From positions 54,077,440-54,141,439 of the forward strand of contig NC_089851.1 of assembly GCF_036373705.1 (NCBI RefSeq): 64,000 nucleotides of DNA, in the 5' to 3' direction. Position numbers and translations under genes: made by a program. The DNA is from Amia ocellicauda (taxonomy: Eukaryota > Chordata > Actinopteri > Amiiformes > Amiidae). Of this stretch, positions 32,389-43,728 are shown one piece after another. Positions within the stretch are counted from its first letter, which is position 1; the number at the start of each line of letters is the position of its first letter. The notes beneath the pieces are model-generated. The model was not told the DNA's origin and made no database searches. It worked only from the letters and a program-made list of their open reading frames with translations.

Positions 32389-32574
32389 GGTTACACTATT
32401 TCGATGGTCCACTTTAGACATTCTACTAACTGTAAGTAACTACTCTCATTAGAGTATTAGTAGACTGCAAGTAAACTGTTAGGTTAGGGTTAATAGATTA
32501 CGTTAACAAGTAGTTGCAAAGTTACTTATACTCAGTAGAATTTCTAAAGTGGACCACCAAAATAAAGTGTTACC
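32389..32574. mobile_element. MITE, GGTWACACT termini
   Basis: Ends GGTTACACTATTTCGATGGT and CACCAAAATAAAGTGTTACC are inverted copies, as are the inner GTCCACTTTAGACATTCTAC and GTAGAATTTCTAAAGTGGAC-type strands. A widespread small fish MITE layout, 186 bp, no coding capacity. Confidence 0.75.
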
Positions 32575-32890
32575 TTTCTTAATATAGTGGCTGACAAAAG
32601 TCTTATTTGTGTTAAATATTTTCACAGTAGTTTTAGACAATTTAATTGTAAAAAAGTATTGTTCAGGTTCATCCCCTTGGAATTATAAGGTTCTATCTGA
32701 CATTTTTGACAAAATTGAGTTATTCACATATTCTTATTCTGTGACAACTTATTTACATTATGTGACTTTTTTTTAAGTTGTGTACATTTTTGGACTTTTT
32801 ATTTAGAAAACAAAAAGGTTCTGTCTACAAAGTTGAACTCAAACTTCGTACTATAAGGTTCTATTTGCGAGCCAATCAGCACTTATCTAA

Positions 32891-32891
32891 T

Positions 32892-32926
<35 letters not shown>
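32891..32926. repeat. (TCTA)n microsatellite
   Basis: About nine TCTA repeats, followed by a short (TC)n run. Confidence 0.9.
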
Positions 32927-33308
32927 CTCTCTCTTTTGGCTATTCTTTCTCAAGCCAACATCAAACAAACCTTTCAATCCATACTGATCTCTAGAGAGAA
33001 AGACATTTTACCTGTCACACTTTTTGTGGAATATTGGATTTTGTTAATTTAAGACACCTGTTTCAACTCATCAGCTCGTCAGAATAGGCATCGACATGAG
33101 ACAACTAAAATTGAACTAATTCTCTTAAGCCTTAAAATTGCAGAAATGTCCTTAAATAAAAGAGGAAAATGTATCTCTTGGTTCTATTAGTGAAATCTTC
33201 TCAATATTTTGTATCAAACACTAAACCACAATTTCATTAATAAAATGTACACATTATTTTTAATTATTACGTAAAAACAATTAGACCCATGATAAATTTT
33301 TTACAGTG

Positions 33309-33700
33309 TATAAAACATTGCATTTACAAGCCATAATTATATATAACGTGCACATCGGTAATCAATGTGACAACCAAATGAAACAGAAATTAAGCTACTA
33401 AATGAGGTTCGGATGATTACTGCGAATTGAAAAGCTGCAGCAGTTCTATGCTATACAAGTACACAAATGAGACTTGTAGAATAAAGTGTTTACTCATTTA
33501 TTATGATACCAGAGCTATTTATATTATTAAACTAATTTAATTAAAAATGATATATTGAAATCAAATCAGGGTAGTTGACTTTTTGAGATTAATACTGGCT
33601 TGTACTTCAACATATTTGACCACAAGAGGGGGAACTTCAACATGAAAACTCTTCCGATTTTGTCAAAATTTGCTTTCATCTGATTTATATTATTAGGGGT
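33309..33700 (+). repeat. Dispersed repeat, copy 2, right part
   Basis: Resumes with a near duplicate of the 30 bp left of the TIR element (AAAACATTGCATTTACAAGC here, AAAACATTGCTTTTACAAGC at about 30461). It then follows copy 1 up to CATCTGATTTATATTATTAG. Satellite array 2 starts just where the alignment ends. Confidence 0.55.
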
Positions 33701-33887
33701 AAAAAACTTGTAAAAAACACATTTTCTTTAAAGAAAACAAAACACACAGATGACAGTCTGATTTCCCATCAGCTATACAGGCAACAGTATCTGAGGTCGA
33801 TAGCCCTCCCTTGTGCAGAGGAGCCCAGAAGCCAGCCTTCAAGAGCAAACGAACGAACACTTCGGTGACTGCAAAGTGGGGCCAAGT

Positions 33888-33943
33888 GGGCTCGTCCTGG
33901 AGTTGAACCCAGGGCCTCTCACACCCTCAGCAAGAATCATACC
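33888..33943 (-). pseudogene. tRNA-Pro pseudogene, truncated
   Basis: The 5' 16 nt are missing. A deletion joins the D-arm region (AATCATACC) to the TCTCCTTTGG of the middle block, probably through short CC homology. First unit of array 2. Confidence 0.65.
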
Positions 33944-34266
33944 TCTCCTTTGGTGCAGCTCAGGAGTACACGTTCAGCAAAGGTCTCCATAACAAGCCGG
34001 CAAACCACATTTCGTCCTCCTCCTCCTCAACAACACACTACATGTCCTCCTCCTCCTCAACAACAACAACAACAACAACAACGAACTTGTAAAATACACA
34101 TTTTCTTTAAAGAAAACAAAACACACAGATGACAGTCTGATTTCCCATCAGCTATACAGGCAACAGTATCTGAGGTTGAAAGACCTCCCTGGTGCAGAGG
34201 AGCACAGAAGCCAAGCATCGAGACAGAACAAACAAATGCTTCAGAGAATGCAAAGCGGGGCCAAGG

Positions 34267-34338
34267 GGGCTCGTCCGGGAGTTGAACCCGGGACCTCTCG
34301 CACCCTAAGCAAGAATCATACCCCTAGACCAACGAGCC
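34267..34338 (-). tRNA. tRNA-Pro (AGG), class A
   Basis: All stems pair, with one U29-G41 wobble in the anticodon stem. C73 and U33 are present. Followed by the TTAACGGAG flank and H2. Confidence 0.8.
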
Positions 34339-34854
34339 AAGTTAACGGAGGGTGTCGCAGTTTCTGCTGGGCAAGCGTGTAACTGCTTTGGGGCAGACCG
34401 GGAGACCTACGCTCACTGACTGATAGCATGGACTGTAGCGCTGACATGTCTTTCCAGAATGGTAACGCCATCCCCAGTGAGACAGCACTGAGAGCATGGT
34501 TCAGCAGGCCCGCAAACAACTGAAAAGAATGCCTCTCCTTTGGTGCAGCTCAGGAGTACACGTTCAGCAAAGGTCTCCATAACAAGCTGGCAAACCACAT
34601 TTCGTCCTCCTCCTCCTCAACAACACACTACATGTCCTCCTCCTCCTCCTCAACAACAACAACAACAACGAACTTGTAAAAAACACATTTTCTTTAAAGA
34701 AAACAAAACACACAGATGACAGTCTGATTTCCCATCAGCTTTACAGGCAACAGTATCTGAGGTCGATAGCCCCTCCCTTGTGCAGAGGAGCCCAGAAGCC
34801 AGCCTTCAAGAGCAAACGAACAAACACTTCGGTGACTGCAAAGTGGGGCCAAGT

Positions 34855-34926
34855 GGGCTCGTCCTGGAGTTGAACCCAGGGCCTCTCACACCCTCAGCAA
34901 GAATCATACCCCTAGACCAACGAGCC
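34855..34926 (-). pseudogene. tRNA-Pro pseudogene (class B)
   Basis: Reference class B sequence: loop TGAGGGT (G33), anticodon stem CTTGC/GTGAG with two wobbles, T-arm C50 to T and C63 to A relative to class A. The latter leave a G51-A63 mismatch in normal register but pair CCTGG with CCAGG if shifted by one base. H2. Confidence 0.65.
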
Positions 34927-35447
34927 AAGTTAACGGAGGGTGTCGCAGTTTCTGCTGGGCAAGCGCGTAACTGCTTTGGGGCAGACCGGGAGACCTACGC
35001 TCACTGACTGATAGCATGGACTGTAGCGCTGACGTGTCTTTCCAGAATGGTAACGCCATCCCCAGTGAGACAGCACTGAGAGCATGGTTCAGCAGGCCCG
35101 CAAACAACTGAAAAGAATGCCTCTCCTTTGGTGCAGCTCAGGAGTACACGTTCAGCAAAGGTCTCCATAACAAGCCGGCAAACCACATTTCGTCCTCCTC
35201 CTCCTCAACAACACACTACATGTCCTCCACCTCCTCCTCAACAACAACAACAACAACAACAACGAACTTGTAAAAAACACATTTTCTTTAAAGAAAACAA
35301 AACACACAGATGACAGTCTGATTTCCCATCAGCTATACGGGCAACAGTATCTGAGGTCGATAGCCCTCCCTTGTGCAGAGGAGCCCAGAAGCCAGCCTTC
35401 AAGAGCAAACAAACAAACATTTCGGTGACTGCAAAGTGGGGCCAAGT

Positions 35448-35519
35448 GGGCTTGTCCTGGACTTGAAGCCAGGGCCTCTCACACCCTCAGCAAGAATCAT
35501 ACCCCTAGACCAACGAGCC
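35448..35519 (-). pseudogene. tRNA-Pro pseudogene (class B)
   Basis: Extra changes in the T loop and acceptor (plus strand CTTGTCCTGGACTTGAAGCC) remove the B box. H1. Confidence 0.6.
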
Positions 35520-36037
35520 AAGTTAACGGAGAGTGTCGCAGTTTCTGCTGGGCAAGCGCGTAACTGCTTTGGGGCAGACCGGGAGACCTACGCTCACTGA
35601 CTGATAGCATGGACTGTAGCGCTGAAGTGTCTTTCCAGAACGGTAACCGTATCCCCAGTGAGACAGCACTGAGAGCATGGTTCAGCAGGCCCGCAAACAA
35701 CTGAAAAGAATGCCTCTCCTTTGGTGCAGCTCAGGAGTACACGTTCAGCAAAGGTCTCCATAACAAGCCGGCAAACCACATTTCGTCCTCCTCCTCCTCA
35801 ACAACACACTACATGTCCTCCTCCTCCTCCTCAACAACAACAACAACAACAACGAACTTGTAAAAAACACATTTTCTTTAAAGAAAACAAAACACATAGA
35901 TGACAGTCTGATTTCCCATCAGCTTTACAGGCAACAGTATCTGAGGTCGATAGCCCTCCCTTGTGCAGAGGAGCCCAGAAGCCAGCCTTCAAGAGCAAAC
36001 GAACAAACACTTCGGTGACTGCAAAGTGGGGCCAAGT

Positions 36038-36109
36038 GGGCTCGTCCTGGAGTTGAACCCAGGGCCTCTCACACCCTCAGCAAGAATCATACCCCTAGAC
36101 CAACGAGCC
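36038..36109 (-). pseudogene. tRNA-Pro pseudogene (class B)
   Basis: Same body as 34855-34926. H2. Confidence 0.6.
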
Positions 36110-36630
36110 AAGTTAACGGAGGGTGTCGCAGTTTCTGCTGGGCAAGCGCGTAACTGCTTTGGGGCAGACCGGGAGACCTACGCTCACTGACTGATAGCAT
36201 GGACTGTAGCGCTGACGTGTCTTTCCAGAATGGTAACGCCATCCCCAGTGAGACAGCACTGAGAGCATGGTTCAGCAGGCCCGCAAACAACTGAAAAGAA
36301 TGCCTCTCCTTTGGTGCAGCTCAGGAGTACACGTTCAGCAAAGGTCTCCATAACAAGCCGGCAAACCACATTTCGTCCTCCTCCTCCTCAACAACACACT
36401 ACATGTCCTCCACCTCCTCCTCAACAACAACAACAACAACAACAACGAACTTGTAAAAAACACATTTTCTTTAAAGAAAACAAAACACACAGATGACAGT
36501 CTGATTTCCCATCAGCTATACGGGCAACAGTATCTGAGGTCGATAGCCCTCCCTTGTGCAGAGGAGCCCAGAAGCCAGCCTTCAAGAGCAAACGAACAAA
36601 CACTTCGGTGACTGCAAAGTAGGGCCAAGT

Positions 36631-36702
36631 GGGCTCGTCCTGGAGTTGAACCCAGGGCCTCTCACACCCTCAGCAAGAATCATACCCCTAGACCAACAAG
36701 CC
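36631..36702 (-). pseudogene. tRNA-Pro pseudogene (class B)
   Basis: 5' acceptor strand GGCTTGT (C5 to T, giving a wobble). Leader has AAGTAGGGCC. H2 with the GCATTGTTCAGC variant. Confidence 0.6.
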
Positions 36703-37217
36703 AAGTTAACGGAGGGTGTCGCAGTTTCTGCTGGGCAAGCGCGTAACTGCTTTGGGGCAGACCGGGAGACCTACGCTCACTGACTGATAGCATGGACTGT
36801 AGCGCTGACGTGTCTTTCCAGAATGGTAACGCCATCCCCAGTGAGACAGCACTGAGAGCATTGTTCAGCAGGCCCGCAAACAACTGAAAAGAATGCCTCT
36901 CCTTTGGTGCAGCTCAGGAGTACACGTTCAGCAAAGGTCTCCATAACAAGCTGGCAAACCACATTTCGTCCTCCTCCTCCTCAACAACACACTACATGTC
37001 CTCCTCCTCCTCCTCAACAACAACAACAACAACGAACTTGTAAAAAACACATTTTCTTTAAAGAAAACAAAACACACAGATGACAGTCTGATTTCCCATC
37101 AGCTTTACAGGCAACAGTATCTGAGGTCGATAGCCCTCCCTTGTGCAGAGGAGCCCAGAAGCCAGCCTTCAAGAGCAAACGAACAAACACTTCGGTGACT
37201 GCAAAGTGGGGCCAAGT

Positions 37218-37289
37218 GGGCTCGTCCTGGAGTTGAACCCAGGGCCTCTCACACCCTCAGCAAGAATCATACCCCTAGACCAACGAGCC
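37218..37289 (-). pseudogene. tRNA-Pro pseudogene (class B)
   Basis: Same body as 34855-34926. Last unit of the first four-unit block. H2. Confidence 0.6.
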
Positions 37290-37810
37290 AAGTTAACGGA
37301 GGGTGTCGCAGTTTCTGCTGGGCAAGCGCGTAACTGCTTTGGGGCAGACCGGGAGACCTACGCTCACTGACTGATAGCATGGACTGTAGCGCTGACGTGT
37401 CTTTCCAGAATGGTAACGCCATCCCCAGTGAGACAGCACTGAGAGCATGGTTCAGCAGGCCCGCAAACAACTGAAAAGAATGCCTCTCCTTTGGTGCAGC
37501 TCAGGAGTACACGTTCAGCAAAGGTCTCCATAACAAGCCGGCAAACCACATTTCGTCCTCCTCCTCCTCAACAACACACTACATGTCCTCCACCTCCTCC
37601 TCAACAACAACAACAACAACAACAACGAACTTGTAAAAAACACATTTTCTTTAAAGAAAACAAAACACACAGATGACAGTCTGATTTCCCATCAGCTATA
37701 CGGGCAACAGTATCTGAGGTCGATAGCCCTCCCTTGTGCAGAGGAGCCCAGAAGCCAGCCTTCAAGAGCAAACAAACAAACACTTCGGTGACTGCAAAGT
37801 GGGGCCAAGT

Positions 37811-37882
37811 GGGCTTGTCCTGGACTTGAACCCAGGGCCTCTCACACCCTCAGCAAGAATCATACCCCTAGACCAACGAGCC
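37811..37882 (-). pseudogene. tRNA-Pro pseudogene (class B)
   Basis: Shares CTTGTCCTGGACTTGAA with 35448-35519 but keeps ACCC, so the extra AAGCC change arose after the block duplicated. H1. Confidence 0.6.
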
Positions 37883-38400
37883 AAGTTAACGGAGAGTGTC
37901 GCAGTTTCTGCTGGGCAAGCGCGTAACTGCTTTGGGGCAGACCGGGAGACCTACGCTCACTGACTGATAGCATGGACTGTAGCGCTGAAGTGTCTTTCCA
38001 GAACGGTAACCGTATCCCCAGTGAGACAGCACTGAGAGCATGGTTCAGCAGGCCCGCAAACAACTGAAAAGAATGCCTCTCCTTTGGTGCAGCTCAGGAG
38101 TACACGTTCAGCAAAGGTCTCCATAACAAGCCGGCAAACCACATTTCGTCCTCCTCCTCCTCAACAACACACTACATGTCCTCCTCCTCCTCCTCAACAA
38201 CAACAACAACAACAACGAACTTGTAAAAAACACATTTTCTTTAAAGAAAACAAAACACACAGATGACAGTCTGATTTCCCATCAGCTTTACAGGCAACAG
38301 TATCTGAGGTCAATAGCCCTCCCTTGTGCAGAGGAGCCCAGAAGCCAGCCTTCAAGAGCAAACGAACAAACACTTCGGTGACTGCAAAGTGGGGCCAAGT

Positions 38401-38472
38401 GGGCTCGTCCTGGAGTTGAACCCAGGGCCTCTCACACCCTCAGCAAGAATCATACCCCTAGACCAACGAGCC
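38401..38472 (-). pseudogene. tRNA-Pro pseudogene (class B)
   Basis: Standard class B body; the unit leader has GGTCAATAGCCC in place of GGTCGATAGCCC. H2. Confidence 0.6.
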
Positions 38473-38987
38473 AAGTTAACGGAGGGTGTCGCAGTTTCTG
38501 CTGGGCAAGCGCGTAACTGCTTTGGGGCAGACCGGGAGACCTACGCTCACTGACTGATAGCATGGACTGTAGCGCTGACGTGTCTTTCCAGAATGGTAAC
38601 GCCATCCCCAGTGAGACAGCACTGAGAGCATGGTTCAGCAGGCCCGCAAACAACTGAAAAGAATGCCTCTCCTTTGGTGCAGCTCAGGAGTACACGTTCA
38701 GCAAAGGTCTCCATAACAAGCCGGCAAACCACATTTCGTCCTCCTCCTCCTCAACAACACACTACATGTCCTCCTCCTCCTTCTCAACAACAACAACAAC
38801 AACGAACTTGTAAAAAACACATTTTCTTTAAAGAAAACAAAACACACAGATGACAGTCTGATTTCCCATCAGCTTTACAGGCAACAGTATCTGAGGTCGA
38901 TAGCCCTCCCTTGTGCAGAGGAGCCCAGAAGCCAGCCTTCAAGAGCAAACGAACAAACACTTCGGTGACTGCAAAGTGGGGCCAAGT

Positions 38988-39059
38988 GGGCTCGTCCTGG
39001 AGTTGAACCCAGGGCCTCTCACACCCTCAGCAAGAATCATACCCCTAGACCAACGAGCC
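38988..39059 (-). pseudogene. tRNA-Pro pseudogene (class B)
   Basis: Standard class B body; preceded by a CTCCTTCTC interruption of the CTC tract. H2. Confidence 0.6.
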
Positions 39060-39574
39060 AAGTTAACGGAGGGTGTCGCAGTTTCTGCTGGGCAAGCGCG
39101 TAACTGCTTTGGGGCAGACCGGGAGACCTACGCTCACTGACTGATAGCATGGACTGTAGCGCTGACGTGTCTTTCCAGAATGGTAACGCCATCCCCAGTG
39201 AGACAGCACTGAGAGCATGGTTCAGCAGGCCCGCAAACAACTGAAAAGAATGCCTCTCCTTTGGTGCAGCTCAGGAGTACACGTTCAGCAAAGGTCTCCA
39301 TAACAAGCCGGCAAACCACATTTCGTCCTCCTCCTCCTCAACAACACACTACATGTCCTCCACCTCCTCCTCAACAACAACAACAACAACGAACTTGTAA
39401 AAAACACATTTTCTTTAAAGAAAACAAAACACACAGATGACAGTCTGATTTCCCATCAGCTATACGGGCAACAGTATCTGAGGTCGATAGCCCTCCCTTG
39501 TGCAGAGGAGCCCAGAAGCCAGCCTTCAAGAGCAAACGAACAAACACTTCGGTGACTGCAAAGTGGGGCCAAGT

Positions 39575-39646
39575 GGGCTCGTCCTGGAGTTGAACCCAGG
39601 GCCTCTCACACCCTCAGCAAGAATCATACCCCTAGACCAACGAGCC
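39575..39646 (-). pseudogene. tRNA-Pro pseudogene (class B)
   Basis: Standard class B body with private flank GGAGGGAGCCGCAG. H1. Confidence 0.6.
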
Positions 39647-40152
39647 AAGTTAACGGAGGGAGCCGCAGTTTCTGCTGGGCAAGCGCGTAAATGCTTTGGG
39701 GCAGACCGGGAGACCTACGCTCACTGACTGATAGCATGGACTGTAGCGCTGAAGTGTCTTTCCAGAACGGTAACCGTATCCCCAGTGAGACAGCACTGAG
39801 AGCATGGTTCAGCAGGCCCGCAAACAACTGAAAAGAGTGCCTCTCCTTTGGTGCAGCTCAGGAGTACACGTTCAGCAAAGGTCTCCATAACAAGCCGGCA
39901 AACCACATTTCGTCCTCCTCCTCCTCAACAACACACTACATGTCCTCCTCCTCCTCAACAACAACAACGAACTTGTAAATTACACATTTTCTTTAAAGAA
40001 AACAAAACACACAGATGACAGTCTGATTTCCCATCAGCTACACAGCCAACAGTATCTGAGGTTGAAAGACCTCCCTGGTGCAGAGGAGCCCAGAAGCCAA
40101 GCATCGAGAGAGAACAAACGAATGCTTCAGAGAATGCAAAGCAGGGCCAAGC

Positions 40153-40224
40153 GGGCTCGTCCGGGAGTTGAACCCGGGACCTCTCGCACCCTAAGCGAGA
40201 ATCATACCCCTAGACCAACGTGCC
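40153..40224 (-). tRNA. tRNA-Pro (AGG), class A
   Basis: Canonical anticodon and T arms. A single A4-A69 mismatch in the acceptor stem (plus strand ACGTGCC). First copy with the class A flank TTATCTGACAG. H2. Confidence 0.72.
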
Positions 40225-40739
40225 AAGTTATCTGACAGTGTCACAGTTTCTGCTGGGCAAGCGCGTAACTGCTTTGGGGCAGACCGGGAGACCTACGCTC
40301 ACTGACTGATAGCATGGACTGTAGCGCTGACGTGTCTTTCCAGAATGGTAACGCCATCCCCAGTGAGACAGCACTGAGAGCATGGTTCAGCAGGCCCGCA
40401 AACAACTGAAAAGAATGCCTCTCCTTTGGTGCAGCTCAGGAGTACACGTTCAGCAAAGGTCTCCATAACAAGCCGGCAAACCACATTTCGTCCTCCTCCT
40501 CCTCAACAACACACTACATGTCCTCCTCCTCCTCCTCAACAACAACAACAACAACGAACTTGTAAAAAACACATTTTCTTTAAAGAAAACAAAACACACA
40601 GATGACAGTCTGATTTCCCATCAGCTTTACAGGCAACAGTATCTGAGGTCGATAGCCCTCCCTTGTGCAGAGGAGCCCAGAAGCCAGCCTTCAACAGCAA
40701 ACGAACAAACACTTCGGTGACTGCAAAGTGGGGCCAAGT

Positions 40740-40811
40740 GGGCTCGTCCTGGAGTTGAACCCAGGGCCTCTCACACCCTCAGCAAGAATCATACCCCTAG
40801 ACCATCGAGCC
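40740..40811 (-). pseudogene. tRNA-Pro pseudogene (class B)
   Basis: Position 7 is A (plus strand CCATCGAGCC), breaking the last acceptor pair. H2 with GTAACGCAATCC. Confidence 0.6.
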
Positions 40812-41326
40812 AAGTTAACGGAGGGTGTCGCAGTTTCTGCTGGGCAAGCGCGTAACTGCTTTGGGGCAGACCGGGAGACCTACGCTCACTGACTGATAGC
40901 ATGGACTGTAGCGCTGACGTGTCTTTCCAGAATGGTAACGCAATCCCCAGTGAGACAGCACTGAGAGCATGGTTCAGCAGGCCCGCAAACAACTGAAAAG
41001 AATGCCTCTCCTTTGGTGCAGCTCAGGAGTACACGTTCAGCAAAGGTCTCCATAACAAGCCGGCAAACCACATTTCGTCCTCCTCCTCCTCAACAACACA
41101 CTACATGTCCTCCACCTCCTCCTCAACAACAACAACAACAACGAACTTGTAAAAAACACATTTTCTTTAAAGAAAACAAAACACACAGATGACAGTCTGA
41201 TTTCCCATCAGCTATACGGGCAACAGTATCTGAGGTCGATAGCCCTCCCTTGTGCAGAGGAGCCCAGAAGCCAGCCTTCAAGAGCAAACGAACAAACACT
41301 TCGGTGACTGCAAAGTGGGGCCAAGT

Positions 41327-41398
41327 GGGCTCGTCCTGGAGTTGAACCCAGGGCCTCTCACACCCTCAGCAAGAATCATACCCCTAGACCAACGAGCC
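41327..41398 (-). pseudogene. tRNA-Pro pseudogene (class B)
   Basis: Standard class B body. The unit shares AAAAGAGTGCC with the unit at 39500. H1. Confidence 0.6.
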
Positions 41399-41904
41399 AA
41401 GTTAACGGAGGGTGTCGCAGTTTCTGCTGGGCAAGCGCGTAACTGCTTTGGGGCAGACCGGGAGACCTACGCTCACTGACTGATAGCATGGACTGTAGCG
41501 CTGAAGTGTCTTTCCAGAACGGTAACCGTATCCCCAGTGAGACAGCACTGAGAGCATGGTTCAGCAGGCCCGCAAACAACTGAAAAGAGTGCCTCTCCTT
41601 TGGTGCAGCTCAGGAGTACACGTTCAGCAAAGGTCTCCATAACAAGCCGGCAAACCACATTTCGTCCTCCTCCTCCTCAACAACACACTACATGTCCTCC
41701 TCCTCCTCAACAACAACAACGAACTTGTAAAATACACATTTTCTTTAAAGAAAACAAAACACACAGATGACAGTCTGATTTCCCATCAGCTACACAGCCA
41801 ACAGTATCTGAGGTTGAAAGACCTCCCTGGTGCAGAGGAGCCCAGAAGCCAAGCATCGAGAGAGAACAAACGAATGCTTCAGAGAATGCAAAGCAGGGCC
41901 AAGC

Positions 41905-41976
41905 GGGCTCGTCCGGGAGTTGAACCCGGGACCTCTCGCACCCAAAGCGAGAATCATACCCCTAGACCAACGAGCC
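41905..41976 (-). tRNA. tRNA-Pro (UGG), class A, intact
   Basis: Every stem is fully paired: acceptor GGCTCGT/ACGAGCC, anticodon stem CTCGC/GCGAG, T stem CCGGG/CCCGG. Loop TTTGGGT gives anticodon UGG with U33. C73 and B box GGTTCAACTCC are present. One of three copies without a visible defect. H2. Confidence 0.88.
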
Positions 41977-42491
41977 AAGTTATCTGACAGTGTCACAGTT
42001 TCTGCTGGGCAAGCGCGTAACTGCTTTGGGGCAGACCGGGAGACCTACGCTCACTGACTGATAGCATGGACTGTAGCGCTGACGTGTCTTTCCAGAATGG
42101 TAACGCCATCCCCAGTGAGACAGCACTGAGAGCATGGTTCAGCAGGCCCGCAAACAACTGAAAAGAATGCCTCTCCTTTGGTGCAGCTCAGGAGTACACG
42201 TTCAGCAAAGGTCTCCATAACAAGCCGGCAAACCACATTTCGTCCTCCTCCTCCTCAACAACACACTACATGTCCTCCTCCTCCTCCTCAACAACAACAA
42301 CAACAACGAACTTGTAAAAAACACATTTTCTTTAAAGAAAACAAAACACACAGATGACAGTCTGATTTCCCATCAGCTTTACAGGCAACAGTATCTGAGG
42401 TCGATAGCCCTCCCTTGTGCAGAGGAGCCCAGAAGCCAGCCTTCAACAGCAAACGAACAAACACTTCGGTGACTGCAAAGTGGGGCCAAGT

Positions 42492-42563
42492 GGGCTCGTC
42501 CTGGAGTTGAACCCAGGGCCTCTCACACCCTCAGCAAGAATCATACCCCTAGACCAACGAGCC
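42492..42563 (-). pseudogene. tRNA-Pro pseudogene (class B)
   Basis: Standard class B body; leader has TTCAACAGCAAACG, shared with the unit at 40665. H2. Confidence 0.6.
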
Positions 42564-43069
42564 AAGTTAACGGAGGGTGTCGCAGTTTCTGCTGGGCAAG
42601 CGCGTAACTGCTTTGGGGCAGACCGGGAGACCTACGCTCACTGACTGATAGCATGGACTGTAGCGCTGACGTGTCTTTCCAGAATGGTAACGCCATCCCC
42701 AGTGAGACAGCACTGAGAGCATGGTTCAGCAGGCCCGCAAACAACTGAAAAGAATGCCTCTCCTTTGGTGCAGCTCAGGAGTACACGTTCAGCAAAGGTC
42801 TCCATAACAAGCCGGCAAACCACATTTCGTCCTCCTCCTCCTCAACAACACACTACATGTCCTCCTCCTCCTCAACAACAACAACGAACTTGTAAAATAC
42901 ACATTTTCTTTAAAGAAAACAAAACACACAGATGACAGTCTGATTTCCCATCAGCTACACAGCCAACAGTATCTGAGGTTGAAAGACCTCCCTGGTTCAG
43001 AGGAGCCCAGAAGCCAAGCATCGAGAGAGAACAAACGAATGCTTCAGAGAATGTAAAGCAGGGCCAAGC

Positions 43070-43141
43070 GGGCTCGTCCGGGAGTTGAACCCGGGACCTC
43101 TCGCACCCAAAGCGAGAATCATACCCCTAGACCAACGAGCC
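43070..43141 (-). tRNA. tRNA-Pro (UGG), class A, intact
   Basis: Same faultless body as 41905-41976. The unit's own leader differs (CTGGTTCAGAGG, AATGTAAAGC), so the tRNA is conserved where its flank has changed. H2. Confidence 0.88.
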
Positions 43142-43656
43142 AAGTTATCTGACAGTGTCACAGTTTCTGCTGGGCAAGCGCGTAACTGCTTTGGGGCAGA
43201 CCGGGAGACCTACGCTCACTGACTGATAGCATGGACTGTAGCGCTGACGTGTCTTTCCAGAATGGTAACGCCATCCCCAGTGAGACAGCACTGAGAGCAT
43301 GGTTCAGCAGGCCCGCAAACAACTGAAAAGAATGCCTCTCCTTTGGTGCAGCTCAGGAGTACACGTTCAGCAAAGGTCTCCATAACAAGCCGGCAAACCA
43401 CATTTCGTCCTCCTCCTCCTCAACAACACACTACATGTCCTCCTCCTCCTCCTCAACAACAACAACAACAACGAACTTGTAAAAAACACATTTTCTTTAA
43501 AGAAAACAAAACACACAGATGACAGTCTGATTTCCCATCAGCTTTACAGGCAACAGTATCTGAGGTCGATAGCCCTCCCTTGTGCAGAGGAGCCCAGAAG
43601 CCAGCCTTCAAGAGCAAACGAACAAACACTTCGGTGACTGCAAAGTGGGGCCAAGT

Positions 43657-43728
43657 GGGCTCGTCCTGGAGTTGAACCCAGGGCCTCTCACACCCTCAGC
43701 AAGAATCATACCCCTAGACCAACGAGCC
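43657..43728 (-). pseudogene. tRNA-Pro pseudogene (class B)
   Basis: Standard class B body; right flank has GGCGCAGACC. H2. Confidence 0.6.

Larger units (their letters stand above)
30489..33308. mobile_element. CACTG-ended TIR element, 2.8 kb
   Basis: Termini CACTGTAAAAAA and TTTTTTACAGTG form 12-bp perfect inverted repeats flanked by TA on both sides. The ends recall fish CACTG-type (EnSpm/CACTA-like) elements, but no transposase is seen, so the family call is tentative. The interior holds a short conserved frame on the minus strand (31082-31336), a SINE and a MITE. Confidence 0.65.
35373..40077. repeat. Higher-order repeat, four-unit block twice
   Basis: Block 35373-37735 (2363 bp) is followed by a near copy at 37736-40077. 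Units 1 of both blocks share private markers (CTTGTCCTGGACTTGAA in the T-arm region and GGAGAGTGTCGC to its right) found in no other unit. This shows duplication of four units as one piece. Confidence 0.75.

Noticed and set aside
34927-35230. Second RNA gene (5S, U6 or another tRNA) in the middle block
   Set aside because: No A/B boxes, cloverleaf, or snRNA motif recognised on either strand.
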